From Rhodobacterales bacterium UBA3080 (GTDB lineage Bacteria > Pseudomonadota > Alphaproteobacteria > Rhodobacterales > Rhodobacteraceae), in NCBI GenBank assembly GCA_002366645.1, contig DFBM01000083.1:1-15069 (forward strand): a DNA stretch of 15,069 nt, written 5' to 3'. Position 1 is the first letter of the stretch. Each line of letters opens with the position of its first letter. The notes under the pieces were generated by a model. The model was not told the origin of the DNA, ran no database searches, and saw nothing but the letters and a program-made list of their open reading frames with translations. Of the stretch, positions 1 through 6,748 are shown in pieces. Made by a program: the position numbers and the translations under genes.

Positions 1-396
1 GCGCGGTTGTTCCCCGATATTGCCGCCAAGCTGGCGGAGCCAGCCACCATAGGTCCGGCGTATTCCAAGGTCGATGCGACGCGCGATGCGGCGAAGCGGG
101 CGGGGTGCGTGGTGCTATATAAGGGGGCGGATACGGTTATTGCGGACCCGACGGGCAGGGCGGCGATTAATTCGGCGCATTATGAGCGCAGCGCACCTTG
201 GCTGGCGACGGCGGGGTCTGGTGATGTGCTGGCGGGGCTTATTACGGGGCTATTGGCGCGTGGATTTGGACCTATGCAGGCGGCGGAAACGGCGGCTTGG
301 CTGCATGTGGAGTGTGCGCTCAAATTCGGGCCCGGGCTGATTGCCGAGGATATCGCCGAGCAACTGCCGAAAGTTTTTGCAGATTTAGGGCTTTAG
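1..396 (+). CDS. nnrD: ADP/ATP-dependent NAD(P)H-hydrate dehydratase, C-terminal part (5' truncated)
   Basis: The reading frame is open from base 1 to the TAA stop at 394-396, so this is the 3' end of a gene that begins outside the window (about 131 residues visible). It carries the ribokinase-like carbohydrate-kinase signature ATAGSGDVLAG, whose GSGD loop holds the catalytic Asp of the NnrD/YjeF C-terminal family, and ends with the usual helix (AEDIAEQLPKVF). The family repairs hydrated NAD(P)H (NAD(P)HX) using ADP or ATP, in the cytosol. Full-length versions are often fused to an N-terminal NnrE epimerase domain; that part cannot be seen here. The TTG at position 7 is internal, not a start. 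The next gene is a tRNA 82 bp downstream; no U-tract terminator is visible between them. Family assignment is strong from the GSGD region and the upstream frame. Confidence 0.9.
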   Translation, partial: ARLFPDIAAKLAEPATIGPAYSKVDATRDAAKRAGCVVLYKGADTVIADPTGRAAINSAHYERSAPWLATAGSGDVLAGLITGLLARGFGPMQAAETAAWLHVECALKFGPGLIAEDIAEQLPKVFADLGL

Positions 397-478
397 GGGC
401 ATTTTACCCCTTCCGAACCCGAAAAACCTCTGTTAGAGAGGCGCGGAATTGTACTGTTGCCTTAGGGAACAGCTATAT

Positions 479-563
<85 letters not shown>

Positions 564-584
564 AATTTAAAATGAGGAAGTAAA

Positions 585-1916
585 ATGCAGGTTACCGAGA
601 CCCTGAACGAAGGCCTTACACGCGGTTACGACATTACGATTACCGCTGCTGAACTAGAAGCCAAAGTGAACGAAAAGCTGGAAGCCGCACGTGCCGATTT
701 CCAGATGAAGGGTTTCCGTAAGGGCCATGCGCCACTTGCGTTGATGAAAAAGATGTTCGGCAAGTCCGTATTGGGCGAAGCCATGCAGGAAGCCGTTGAC
801 GGCGCCATGGGCGAGCATTTTGAACAGTCCGGCGATCGACCTGCGATGCAGCCTGAAGTTAAAATGACAAACGACGACTGGACAGAAGGCGACGATGTTA
901 CTGTATCCCTATCATACGAATGCCTGCCAACAATTCCAGAAGCAGACTTTTCCGGCGTGAAGCTAGAGCGTCTCGTGACTGAAGTTGAAGATGCGGCTGT
1001 CACCGAAGCTTTGGAAAATCTGGCGTCCTCGACCAACGTTTTTGAAAAACGTCGTAAGGGTTCGAAAGCTAAAGACGGCGATCAGGTTGTGATCGACTTC
1101 CTCGGTAAAGTTGACGGCGAAGCTTTTGACGGCGGCGCTGGCGAAGATTACCCGCTGGTTCTGGGCTCCAACAGCTTTATTCCCGGTTTTGAAGAGCAGT
1201 TGGTCGGCACCAAAGAAGGTGAGTCGATTGACGTTAAGGTGACTTTCCCTGCCGAATACGGCGCAGAGAACCTTGCTGGCAAAGACGCGGTTTTCGAATG
1301 CACTGTTAAAGAAGTTAAAGAGCCGAAGCCTGCGGCCGTAGACGAAGAACTAGCGATCAAATTTGGTGCGCAGTCCCTTGACGACTTGAGCACGCAGATC
1401 ACCGAACGCCTAGAAGCAGAGTACTACGGTGCTGCCCGCACAATCATGAAGCGGAACCTGATGGACGAGCTGGATTCGCTGGTCAAATTCGATCTGCCTC
1501 CGTCCTTGGTTAAGGTTGAAGCAGACCAGATCGCGCATCAGCTATGGCATGATGACAATCCTGACGTGCAGGGCCACGATCATCCTGAAATCGAAACCAC
1601 TGACGAGCATAACACACTAGCTGAACGCCGCGTACGTCTTGGTCTTTTGCTGGCCGAACTTGGCAGCAAAAACAACGTCGAAGTGACCGAACAGGAAATC
1701 CAGCAGGCTATGTTCCAGCAGGCGAGCCAGTATCCTGGTCAGGAACGTGAGTTCTTCGAATTCGTTCAAAAAAATGAGCAGGCTCAACAGCAGCTTCGCG
1801 CACCGCTCTATGAAGATAAAGTTGTCGACTATATCATCGAGCTGGCGCAAGTCACTGACAAGACTATCACTAAAGATGATCTTGAAGCTGAACTGAAGAA
1901 ACTCGACGAAGCTTAA
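585..1916 (+). CDS. tig: Trigger factor, ribosome-associated chaperone / peptidyl-prolyl isomerase
   Basis: 443 aa, close to the usual 430-450. The N-terminal ribosome-binding domain carries the signature GFRKGHAP at residues 43-50 (family form GFRKGxxP), which docks the chaperone at the L23 site near the exit tunnel. An FKBP-type isomerase domain follows at about 160-245, starting near DGDQVVIDFLGKVDG and including IPGFEEQLVG. The remaining helical SurA-like chaperone arms extend to the C-terminus. The protein works in the cytosol on nascent chains, before DnaK and GroEL. The ATG at 585 has a purine-rich Shine-Dalgarno (GAGGAAG) a few bases upstream. The tRNA-Leu gene ends 21 nt before this start, leaving no room for a separate promoter between them, so tig is probably transcribed with, or from upstream of, the tRNA. 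A strong terminator follows at 1941-1965. Confidence 0.98.
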   Translation: MQVTETLNEGLTRGYDITITAAELEAKVNEKLEAARADFQMKGFRKGHAPLALMKKMFGKSVLGEAMQEAVDGAMGEHFEQSGDRPAMQPEVKMTNDDWTEGDDVTVSLSYECLPTIPEADFSGVKLERLVTEVEDAAVTEALENLASSTNVFEKRRKGSKAKDGDQVVIDFLGKVDGEAFDGGAGEDYPLVLGSNSFIPGFEEQLVGTKEGESIDVKVTFPAEYGAENLAGKDAVFECTVKEVKEPKPAAVDEELAIKFGAQSLDDLSTQITERLEAEYYGAARTIMKRNLMDELDSLVKFDLPPSLVKVEADQIAHQLWHDDNPDVQGHDHPEIETTDEHNTLAERRVRLGLLLAELGSKNNVEVTEQEIQQAMFQQASQYPGQEREFFEFVQKNEQAQQQLRAPLYEDKVVDYIIELAQVTDKTITKDDLEAELKKLDEA

Positions 1917-1940
1917 GCTGGTTGAAATTACGGAATTTTT

Positions 1941-1965
1941 GGGCGGGCTTTAGCTCGCCCTTTTT
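1941..1965 (+). terminator. Intrinsic terminator of tig
   Basis: The 8-bp stem GGGCGGGC / GCTCGCCC (one G-U) with loop TTTA is followed by five T. It lies 25 nt after the tig stop. The opposite strand has A residues rather than T after the hairpin, so it is not expected to terminate the convergent SRPBCC gene by the intrinsic route. Confidence 0.9.
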
Positions 1966-1969
1966 CGTT

Positions 1970-2536
1970 TTAGTGGACCAGATGTAAAGCTTCGGACAGG
2001 GAGCTAAATCTAGACTTTCCAGATTTCTTCTTCGGTTCTTCAGTGGGTCTTTCCGGCGCCTTTGGTTTCTTGACCGCCTTGTCGACCGCTTTACAGGCGT
2101 TGAAATAACACTCGCCAAAGACGAAGTCCCAACCGCTATCGTAATCCGCGCGCTTTTGTTCGGCGTCGTCACCAAGCGCTTCCCAGCCGCCATGCGTTAG
2201 AACAACGGACGTGGTGCCGTTGGTTTCCATGCCGAACACAACTTCGATATAAGTGGATCGGCTGGCGGGTTCTCCAACGTGCCAAGCGATAATTACGCGT
2301 GAAGGAGCCTGATAGGTTTCAAAGCTACCCCAAAGATGGGTGTTACCGTCGCTATCCACTTCGACGATACGTCCGTCCCGCGCGCGCTCTACAATAAGGT
2401 TCGCGGGAAGGGTGTTAGCCCCGGCGGAAATGGAATGGATTTCCATTGGCCACCAATCGGACATCTTATTAATGAACACATCAAACGCGGTAACAGGCGC
2501 GCAATTCAATGTGATTTTCTTTTGGACCGCCGGCAT
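1970..2536 (-). CDS. SRPBCC/AHSA1-like small protein with basic C-terminal tail
   Basis: 188 aa. Residues 1 to about 140 look like a START-like SRPBCC domain of the AHSA1 (Hsp90 ATPase activator homologue) type: opening QKKITLNCAPVTAFDVFIN, then DWWPMEIHSI, WGSFETYQAPSRVIIAWHVG and the late HGGWEALG followed by DYDSGWDFVF. Members bind hydrophobic ligands or act in varied stress and regulatory settings; the specific function here cannot be deduced. The last ~40 residues are Lys/Pro-rich (KKPKAPERPTEEPKKK) and probably disordered, which is longer than the compact domain needs. There is no signal peptide or membrane segment. The ATG at 2534-2536 is preceded by GGGGA. Upstream lies the duplicated 54-bp repeat (2543-2650), which should contain its promoter or operator. 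It is convergent with tig and divergent from clpP. Confidence 0.8.
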   Translation of the reverse strand: MPAVQKKITLNCAPVTAFDVFINKMSDWWPMEIHSISAGANTLPANLIVERARDGRIVEVDSDGNTHLWGSFETYQAPSRVIIAWHVGEPASRSTYIEVVFGMETNGTTSVVLTHGGWEALGDDAEQKRADYDSGWDFVFGECYFNACKAVDKAVKKPKAPERPTEEPKKKSGKSRFSSLSEALHLVH

Positions 2537-2542
2537 GGCATT

Positions 2543-2650
2543 CCCCTACAAGTTACTAACTACGTATAGTTATGTAGTTACTATGGCATATAAATCCCCC
2601 TACAAGTTACTAATTACGTATAGTTATGTAGTTACTATGGCATATAAATC
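2543..2650. repeat. Two tandem 54-bp direct repeats with an internal inverted repeat
   Basis: Copy 1 is 2543-2596 and copy 2 is 2597-2650, identical at 53 of 54 positions (C at 2560 versus T at 2614). Each copy holds an inverted repeat: TAACTACGTA, loop TAGT, TATGTAGTTA (2557-2580 in copy 1), 10 pairs with one G-T. In copy 2 the single change turns one C-G into a T-G. Each copy also has AGTTACTA twice as a direct repeat. The block ends 7 bp upstream of the SRPBCC start and 113 bp upstream of clpP. The AT-rich, palindromic character suits an operator, doubled by tandem duplication; the binding protein is not identifiable from sequence. Confidence 0.93.
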
Positions 2651-2681
2651 AAAATTTGAGAAATAAACTTTTTCTTGCGCC

Positions 2682-2710
2682 CTTGCAGACCCCCCGCACG
2701 ACAATTAAAC
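2682..2710 (+). promoter_or_regulatory. Candidate heat-shock (RpoH-type) promoter of clpP
   Basis: CTTGCA at 2682-2687, then a C-rich 16-nt spacer, then ATTAAA at 2704-2709, lies about 55 nt upstream of the clpP start. A CTTG -35 box with a C-rich spacer is the style of sigma32 promoters, and clpP is a usual RpoH target in proteobacteria. The match is by eye only and the -10 side is weakly defined. Confidence 0.35.
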
Positions 2711-2762
2711 CTTTTAACAAGAAATTCCCGATATTCCTCGGGATAGATAAAAAGGTAGGCAC

Positions 2763-3395
2763 ATGAGAGATCCAATTGATACATATATGAATACGCTTGT
2801 CCCGATGGTTGTCGAGCAGACTGCCCGTGGCGAACGTTCTTACGACATTTTCTCGCGCCTTCTTAAAGAACGGATCATTTTCCTTTCAGGTCAGGTGCAC
2901 GACGGCATGTCGACACTGATCGTGGCGCAGCTGCTTTTCCTCGAAGCGGAAAACCCGAAGAAAGAGATTTCGATGTACATCAACTCGCCCGGCGGGGTGG
3001 TTTCATCGGGTTTGTCGATTTATGATACGATGCAATATATCCGTCCCAAGGTTTCTACATTGGTGATTGGACAAGCTGCGTCTATGGGTTCTTTGTTGCT
3101 GGCTGCTGGTGAAAAAGACATGCGTTTCAGCCTTCCAAACAGCCGTGTGATGGTGCACCAACCTTCCGGTGGTTTCCAGGGACAGGCTTCCGATATCGCG
3201 CTACATGCCAAAGAAATTCTGGAACTGAAAGATCGTCTTAACAACATTTACGTTAAGCATTGTGGTCAGGATTTGGCGACTGTAGAAGCGGCGTTGGATC
3301 GTGATAATTTCATGACCGCAGAAGAGGCAAAAGACTGGGGATTGGTGGACGAAATCGTTTCCCGTCACAGTGCCGAAGCCGGCGATAAAGCATAA
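2763..3395 (+). CDS. clpP: ATP-dependent Clp protease proteolytic subunit
   Basis: 210 aa, the normal ClpP length. The serine-protease triad is visible: Ser107 in GQAASMGSLL, His132 in VMVHQPSGG and Asp181 in DRDNFMT. INSPGGVVSSG (oxyanion-hole glycines) is at residues 73-83. The N-terminus MRDPIDTYMNTLVPMVVEQT is typical of alphaproteobacterial ClpP and includes the short propeptide region. It forms the 14-mer barrel that degrades proteins fed in by ClpX (next gene) or ClpA, in the cytosol. ATG 2763 follows AAGGTAGG. clpX begins 124 bp downstream with no intrinsic terminator between them, so the two are probably co-transcribed, perhaps with a differential stability element at 3423-3451. Confidence 0.98.
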   Translation: MRDPIDTYMNTLVPMVVEQTARGERSYDIFSRLLKERIIFLSGQVHDGMSTLIVAQLLFLEAENPKKEISMYINSPGGVVSSGLSIYDTMQYIRPKVSTLVIGQAASMGSLLLAAGEKDMRFSLPNSRVMVHQPSGGFQGQASDIALHAKEILELKDRLNNIYVKHCGQDLATVEAALDRDNFMTAEEAKDWGLVDEIVSRHSAEAGDKA

Positions 3396-3422
3396 GTCGG
3401 TAACGGTTTGTGTATGATAATA

Positions 3423-3451
3423 CCAGTTCCGGCTTGAATTGCCGGAGTTGG
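3423..3451 (+). other. Stem-loop between clpP and clpX
   Basis: CCAGTTCCGGC (3423-3433), loop TTGAATT, GCCGGAGTTGG (3441-3451) form an 11-bp stem with two G-U pairs. No T-run follows, so it is not a standard intrinsic terminator. It could protect the clpP 3' end or partly attenuate readthrough into clpX. Confidence 0.6.
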
Positions 3452-3519
3452 TCATGTCCAATAGGGCGAACAAGAACAAGCGACTCGGCGGGTTTTGACA
3501 TCCGTTCCAGGAGAATACG

Positions 3520-4785
3520 ATGACTAAATCAGACAGCAAAGACTCCAAGAACACGCTCTATTGTTCTTTCTGTGGTAAAAGCCAGCACGAAGTGCGCAAG
3601 CTAATTGCAGGGCCGACAGTTTTCATCTGCGATGAATGTGTTGAGTTGTGCATGGATATTATTCGCGAGGAAACCAAGAGCAATCTGGTGCAATCCGCCG
3701 AAGGTGTACCGACGCCAAAAGACATCTGCAAGGTTCTCGATGATTATGTGATCGGACAGGCGGTTGCCAAAAAGGTTTTATCTGTGGCGGTGCATAACCA
3801 CTACAAACGTCTAGAACATGCGACGAAGAACCCTGAAGTCGAATTGGCCAAGTCGAATATTATGCTGGTTGGCCCGACAGGTTGCGGTAAAACATTGCTA
3901 GCGCAGACTTTGGCACGAATTCTGGACGTTCCATTCACGATGGCCGATGCAACCACGCTGACCGAAGCTGGTTACGTTGGCGAAGACGTCGAAAACATCA
4001 TTCTAAAACTGTTGCAGTCGGCAGAATACAACGTCGAGCGCGCCCAGCGTGGCATTGTATACATCGACGAAATCGACAAGATTTCACGCAAGTCGGACAA
4101 TCCTTCGATCACCCGTGACGTATCGGGTGAGGGTGTGCAGCAAGCGTTATTGAAGATCATGGAGGGCACGGTCGCCTCCGTGCCACCGCAGGGCGGGCGC
4201 AAGCATCCGCAGCAGGAATTCCTGCAGGTCGATACTTCGAACATCCTGTTCATCTGTGGCGGTGCATTCGCCGGTTTGGACAAGATCATCGCGCAACGCT
4301 TCAAAGGCTCGGCGATGGGTTTTGGTGCCGATGTGAAGGACGAAGACGACAAGAGTGTCGGCGAATTTCTGCAGGATCTAGAGCCCGAAGATTTGTTGAA
4401 GTTCGGCTTGATCCCGGAATTTGTAGGCCGTTTGCCAGTCATCGCAACGCTAACCGATCTGGATGCGGAAGCATTGGTGACAATCCTGACCGAGCCGAAA
4501 AACGCTCTGGTCAAGCAGTACCAGCGTTTGTTCGAGATGGAAGACGTGAAGCTGACATTTACAGATGACGCGCTTAGTTCCATCGCGTTGCGCGCGATCG
4601 AACGTAAGACAGGTGCGCGCGGGTTGCGCTCGATCCTAGAAGAAATCCTCTTGGACTCGATGTTCGACTTGCCGGGACTCGGAACGGTTGAAGAAGTTGT
4701 GGTTAATGCCGACGCTGTGAAACGTGAAGGCGAACCTTTACTTATTTATTCCGATACGAAGGACGAAGCCGCGTCGGCGTCGTGA
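3520..4785 (+). CDS. clpX: ATP-dependent Clp protease ATP-binding subunit (unfoldase)
   Basis: 421 aa, as expected. The N-terminal zinc-binding domain has Cys15, Cys18, Cys37 and Cys40 (CSFC...CDEC). The AAA+ module has Walker A GPTGCGKT at 118-125, the pore loop GYVGED, Walker B VYIDEIDKI and the RKH loop (GGRKHPQQ). The ClpP-docking IGF loop is MGF at 266-268, followed by an acidic stretch. The C-terminal sensor-2 region reads KTGARGLRSI. ClpX hexamers unfold tagged substrates and thread them into ClpP, encoded just upstream. ATG 3520 has AGGAG close by. The gene ends 62 bp before the NDUFA12-like gene; only a weak bulged hairpin (4797-4815) lies between. Confidence 0.98.
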   Translation: MTKSDSKDSKNTLYCSFCGKSQHEVRKLIAGPTVFICDECVELCMDIIREETKSNLVQSAEGVPTPKDICKVLDDYVIGQAVAKKVLSVAVHNHYKRLEHATKNPEVELAKSNIMLVGPTGCGKTLLAQTLARILDVPFTMADATTLTEAGYVGEDVENIILKLLQSAEYNVERAQRGIVYIDEIDKISRKSDNPSITRDVSGEGVQQALLKIMEGTVASVPPQGGRKHPQQEFLQVDTSNILFICGGAFAGLDKIIAQRFKGSAMGFGADVKDEDDKSVGEFLQDLEPEDLLKFGLIPEFVGRLPVIATLTDLDAEALVTILTEPKNALVKQYQRLFEMEDVKLTFTDDALSSIALRAIERKTGARGLRSILEEILLDSMFDLPGLGTVEEVVVNADAVKREGEPLLIYSDTKDEAASAS

Positions 4786-4796
4786 TTTAATTGGAC

Positions 4797-4815
4797 GCCC
4801 TAATCTGAATTGGGC
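4797..4815 (+). other. Weak bulged hairpin after clpX
   Basis: GCCC, bulged T, AAT, loop CTGA, ATT, GGGC lies 11 nt beyond the clpX stop. There is no following T-run, so termination here would be inefficient at best. It may mark the clpX 3' end. Confidence 0.3.
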
Positions 4816-4847
4816 ATATGCTTGCAAAACCCGAAGGCGGAGTAGTT

Positions 4848-5219
4848 ATGAAATTTATCTTACGTTTGCTCACTTGGTGGAACGGCCAATCTGTAGGCAC
4901 CCAGATTTTCACCTGGCGCAATGGTAAACTTGTTGGTGAAGACGAGCTCGGAAACAAGTACTACACCGATAAGCAAGATGTCCGTCGCTGGGTGGTTTAT
5001 AACGGCGCTATAGAAGCGTCACGTATTTCTCCGGACTGGCATGGTTGGTTGCATCACACATTTGATGAATGCCCGGGTACCACTGCTTTACCGCACAAAG
5101 CGTGGGAAAAACCGCATACGCCAAATTTGAGTGGTACAGACGCCGCTTATCGTCCGACTGGAAGCATACTGGCAGGCAACGCTTCGCCGCGCGACTACGA
5201 GGCGTGGCAGCCGGAATAA
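4848..5219 (+). CDS. NDUFA12-like subunit of NADH:ubiquinone oxidoreductase (complex I)
   Basis: 123 aa from ATG 4848, which has GGAG 5 nt upstream; an earlier in-frame ATG (4818) has no such site and adds 10 atypical residues. Family landmarks in order: LTWWNGQSVGTQIFTWRNG near the N-terminus, GNKYYTD, RRWVVYNG, EASRISPDWHGWLHHT (about 60-75), and HKAWEKPHTPNLSGT leading to a closing YEAWQPE. This is the bacterial homologue of mitochondrial NDUFA12 (B17.2), a supernumerary complex I subunit found in alphaproteobacteria and facing the cytoplasm on the peripheral arm. It is encoded away from the nuo operon, next to mlaD and a DUF2155 gene in the same direction. Confidence 0.92.
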   Translation: MKFILRLLTWWNGQSVGTQIFTWRNGKLVGEDELGNKYYTDKQDVRRWVVYNGAIEASRISPDWHGWLHHTFDECPGTTALPHKAWEKPHTPNLSGTDAAYRPTGSILAGNASPRDYEAWQPE

Positions 5220-5231
5220 GAAGGCAACAAA

Positions 5232-5678
5232 ATGGCAAGCAATGCATCTGAAACACTGGTTGGCGCGGCGGTCATCGCCGTCGCGGTCGGTTTTTTGTAT
5301 TATGCCAGCCAGACCAGCGGGTTTTCCACTGATACGGGGCGCTATTCACTAACCGCCAGTTTTCGAAGTGTTGAAGGATTGAATGTGGGCAGCGATGTCC
5401 GGCTTTCAGGCGTTAAGGTTGGCACTCTGACATCAATCGCGCTAAATCCGGACACTTACGAAGCGATTACGAAAATATCGGTGGATAAGGATGTTCTTAT
5501 TCCGGACGATGCCGACATCAAAGTCTCCACCGATGGGCTTCTTGGTGGCGCCTTTCTGGAGATCACCGCAGGCGGCTCCCCATTTATGCTGGAACCGGAT
5601 GGCGAGTTCATCTACACGCAGGGATCCATTAGTTTTATTAACCTCCTGATGAAGTTTGTGTCGACCGATGAAAGCTAG
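5232..5678 (+). CDS. mlaD: MlaD-type MCE protein, phospholipid transport
   Basis: 148 aa, the short single-domain MlaD length. An N-terminal membrane anchor (about residues 8-26, ETLVGAAVIAVAVGFLYYAS) puts the rest in the periplasm. One MCE domain follows at about 38-116, with GLNVGSDVRLSGVKVGTLTSI and the later STDGLLGGAFLEITAGG, then a short hydrophobic helix (SISFINLLMKF) like the pore-lining C-terminus of MlaD hexamers. In the Mla system MlaD works with the MlaFEB ABC transporter in lipid movement between membranes. No mlaE, mlaF, mlaB or mlaC is beside it here, so its partners must be encoded elsewhere. ATG 5232 follows GAAGG. Its last 11 bp overlap the start of the next gene. Confidence 0.93.
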   Translation: MASNASETLVGAAVIAVAVGFLYYASQTSGFSTDTGRYSLTASFRSVEGLNVGSDVRLSGVKVGTLTSIALNPDTYEAITKISVDKDVLIPDDADIKVSTDGLLGGAFLEITAGGSPFMLEPDGEFIYTQGSISFINLLMKFVSTDES

Positions 5679-6135
5679 ATTCTTCGCAATTTTGGTGTCC
5701 GGTATTTTGGCGGCTGGTTTTGCCACGGCACAGTCGTTACTCGACGAAATTGAGCCGGAGATCATTGTCGAAACACTTCAGGACTCTGGTTACAGCATTC
5801 CGGCCCCGTATTTAGAAATCGAACTAGAGCCCGCTCTTTCCGATGTTGCCGAGATTGCCATGCTGCGTGGGTTGGACCGTATTAACGGAACCACGCAGGA
5901 TATTAAGATTACGGTCGGGGAAACTATTACTTACGAACGGCTAGAAATCTCGTTGCTAGCCTGCCGTTATCCGCAGGGTGACATCAATGCAGACGCCTTT
6001 GCGCAACTAGTCATCCGGGATATCCGTGAAGAGTCGCCGCGTTTTGTTGGCTGGATGTTTGCCTCTAGCCCTGCGCTTTCAGCGCTGGATCATCCCCGTT
6101 ACGACGTTTGGGTACTTAGCTGCAATAGCTCTTGA
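5668..6135 (+). CDS. DUF2155 domain-containing exported protein
   Basis: 155 aa from ATG 5668. This start gives a clean signal peptide (MKARFF, hydrophobic core AILVSGILAAGF, likely cut near ATAQS); a start at 5656 would only add MCRP. The mature part has an N-terminal acidic stretch and the DUF2155 core: AEIAMLRGLDRINGTTQDIKITVGE, then LLACRYP, FAQLVIRDI, GWMFASSPALSALDHPRYDVWVLSC. Two Cys (in LLACRYP and VLSCNS) could form a disulfide in the periplasm. Function is unknown; alphaproteobacterial genomes commonly place it beside NDUFA12-like genes (recalled, not searched). It overlaps mlaD by 11 bp, implying translational coupling, and overlaps the convergent aat gene by 37 bp at its 3' end. 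Confidence 0.88.
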   Translation: MKARFFAILVSGILAAGFATAQSLLDEIEPEIIVETLQDSGYSIPAPYLEIELEPALSDVAEIAMLRGLDRINGTTQDIKITVGETITYERLEISLLACRYPQGDINADAFAQLVIRDIREESPRFVGWMFASSPALSALDHPRYDVWVLSCNSS

Positions 6136-6746
6136 ACCGTTGCGTCATCTGAAAGCGCATCAAAGTCGGCGTTCACTAGCAATGCGTCTTTAAGCATTTT
6201 TCGAAACTTACGGCGCGGGATTTCGACGCCCCCCAAAGTTATCAAATGGTCGTTAATAAATTGAGTGTCTAGCAGTTGAAAGCCGCCGAAATTCAAGCGG
6301 GCAATGAGCGCGATTAAAGCAAGTTTGGAGCCATCTGTTTGGGCGGAAAACATGCTCTCGCCGAAAAAAGCACCACTGATGCTGACGCCGTATAATCCGC
6401 CGATCAGGTCTTCGTCTCGCCAGACCTCGATTGAATGCGCAAATCCCAAGCGGTGCAATTCAGTATATTGGGTTTTTATGGATGCGTTGATCCAGGTTTC
6501 TTCACGATCGGCGCAGGCATCGAGCACTCGCTCAAAACAGGCGTCAGCGGTAAAGTTGTAACCACCGGATAGCAGCCGCTTTCGGAGGCTTTTGGAAACA
6601 TGCAACCCGTTAAGCGGTATAATGCCGCGCGCTTCCGGATCAACCCAGAACACTTCGTCTGTGTCTGCGGATTCAGCCATCGGAAACACACCCGAACAAT
6701 ATGCGCGCAGCAATAGTTCAGGTGTGAGTTCGGTAGTATCAGACAA
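6099..6746 (-). CDS. aat: Leucyl/phenylalanyl-tRNA-protein transferase
   Basis: 215 aa. Family landmarks: LLLRAYCSGVFPMAES at the N-terminus, VFWVDPEARGIIPL, the central GGLYGVSISGAFFGESMFS, SKLALIALIARL and LLDTQFINDHL. The enzyme adds Leu or Phe from aminoacyl-tRNA to proteins with N-terminal Lys or Arg, making N-degrons recognised by ClpS for ClpAP degradation. The start is TTG (6744-6746): an in-frame TAG lies three codons upstream, and the first ATG is internal to the conserved FPM motif, so it is too late. It begins 2 nt after the accC stop and should be translated with it. Its 3' end overlaps the DUF2155 gene tail to tail. Confidence 0.95.
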   Translation of the reverse strand: MSDTTELTPELLLRAYCSGVFPMAESADTDEVFWVDPEARGIIPLNGLHVSKSLRKRLLSGGYNFTADACFERVLDACADREETWINASIKTQYTELHRLGFAHSIEVWRDEDLIGGLYGVSISGAFFGESMFSAQTDGSKLALIALIARLNFGGFQLLDTQFINDHLITLGGVEIPRRKFRKMLKDALLVNADFDALSDDATVQELLQLSTQTS

Positions 6747-6748
6747 GG

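Noticed and set aside
440..478. Promoter for tRNA-Leu/tig (TTGTAC and TATATG boxes)
   Set aside because: The hexamers are at wrong distances from each other, and the AT-rich box runs into the mature tRNA 5' end, so I could not support a specific promoter.
1941..1965. Terminator acting in both directions (tig and SRPBCC gene)
   Set aside because: On the minus strand the hairpin is followed by A residues, not T, so only the tig direction is supported.
2543..2650. CRISPR-like repeat array
   Set aside because: There are only two copies, directly abutting with no spacer, and no cas genes. It is a simple tandem duplication.
3972..4583. 203-codon open frame antisense to clpX
   Set aside because: Ser/Arg-rich shadow of a highly conserved gene with no independent coding signal.
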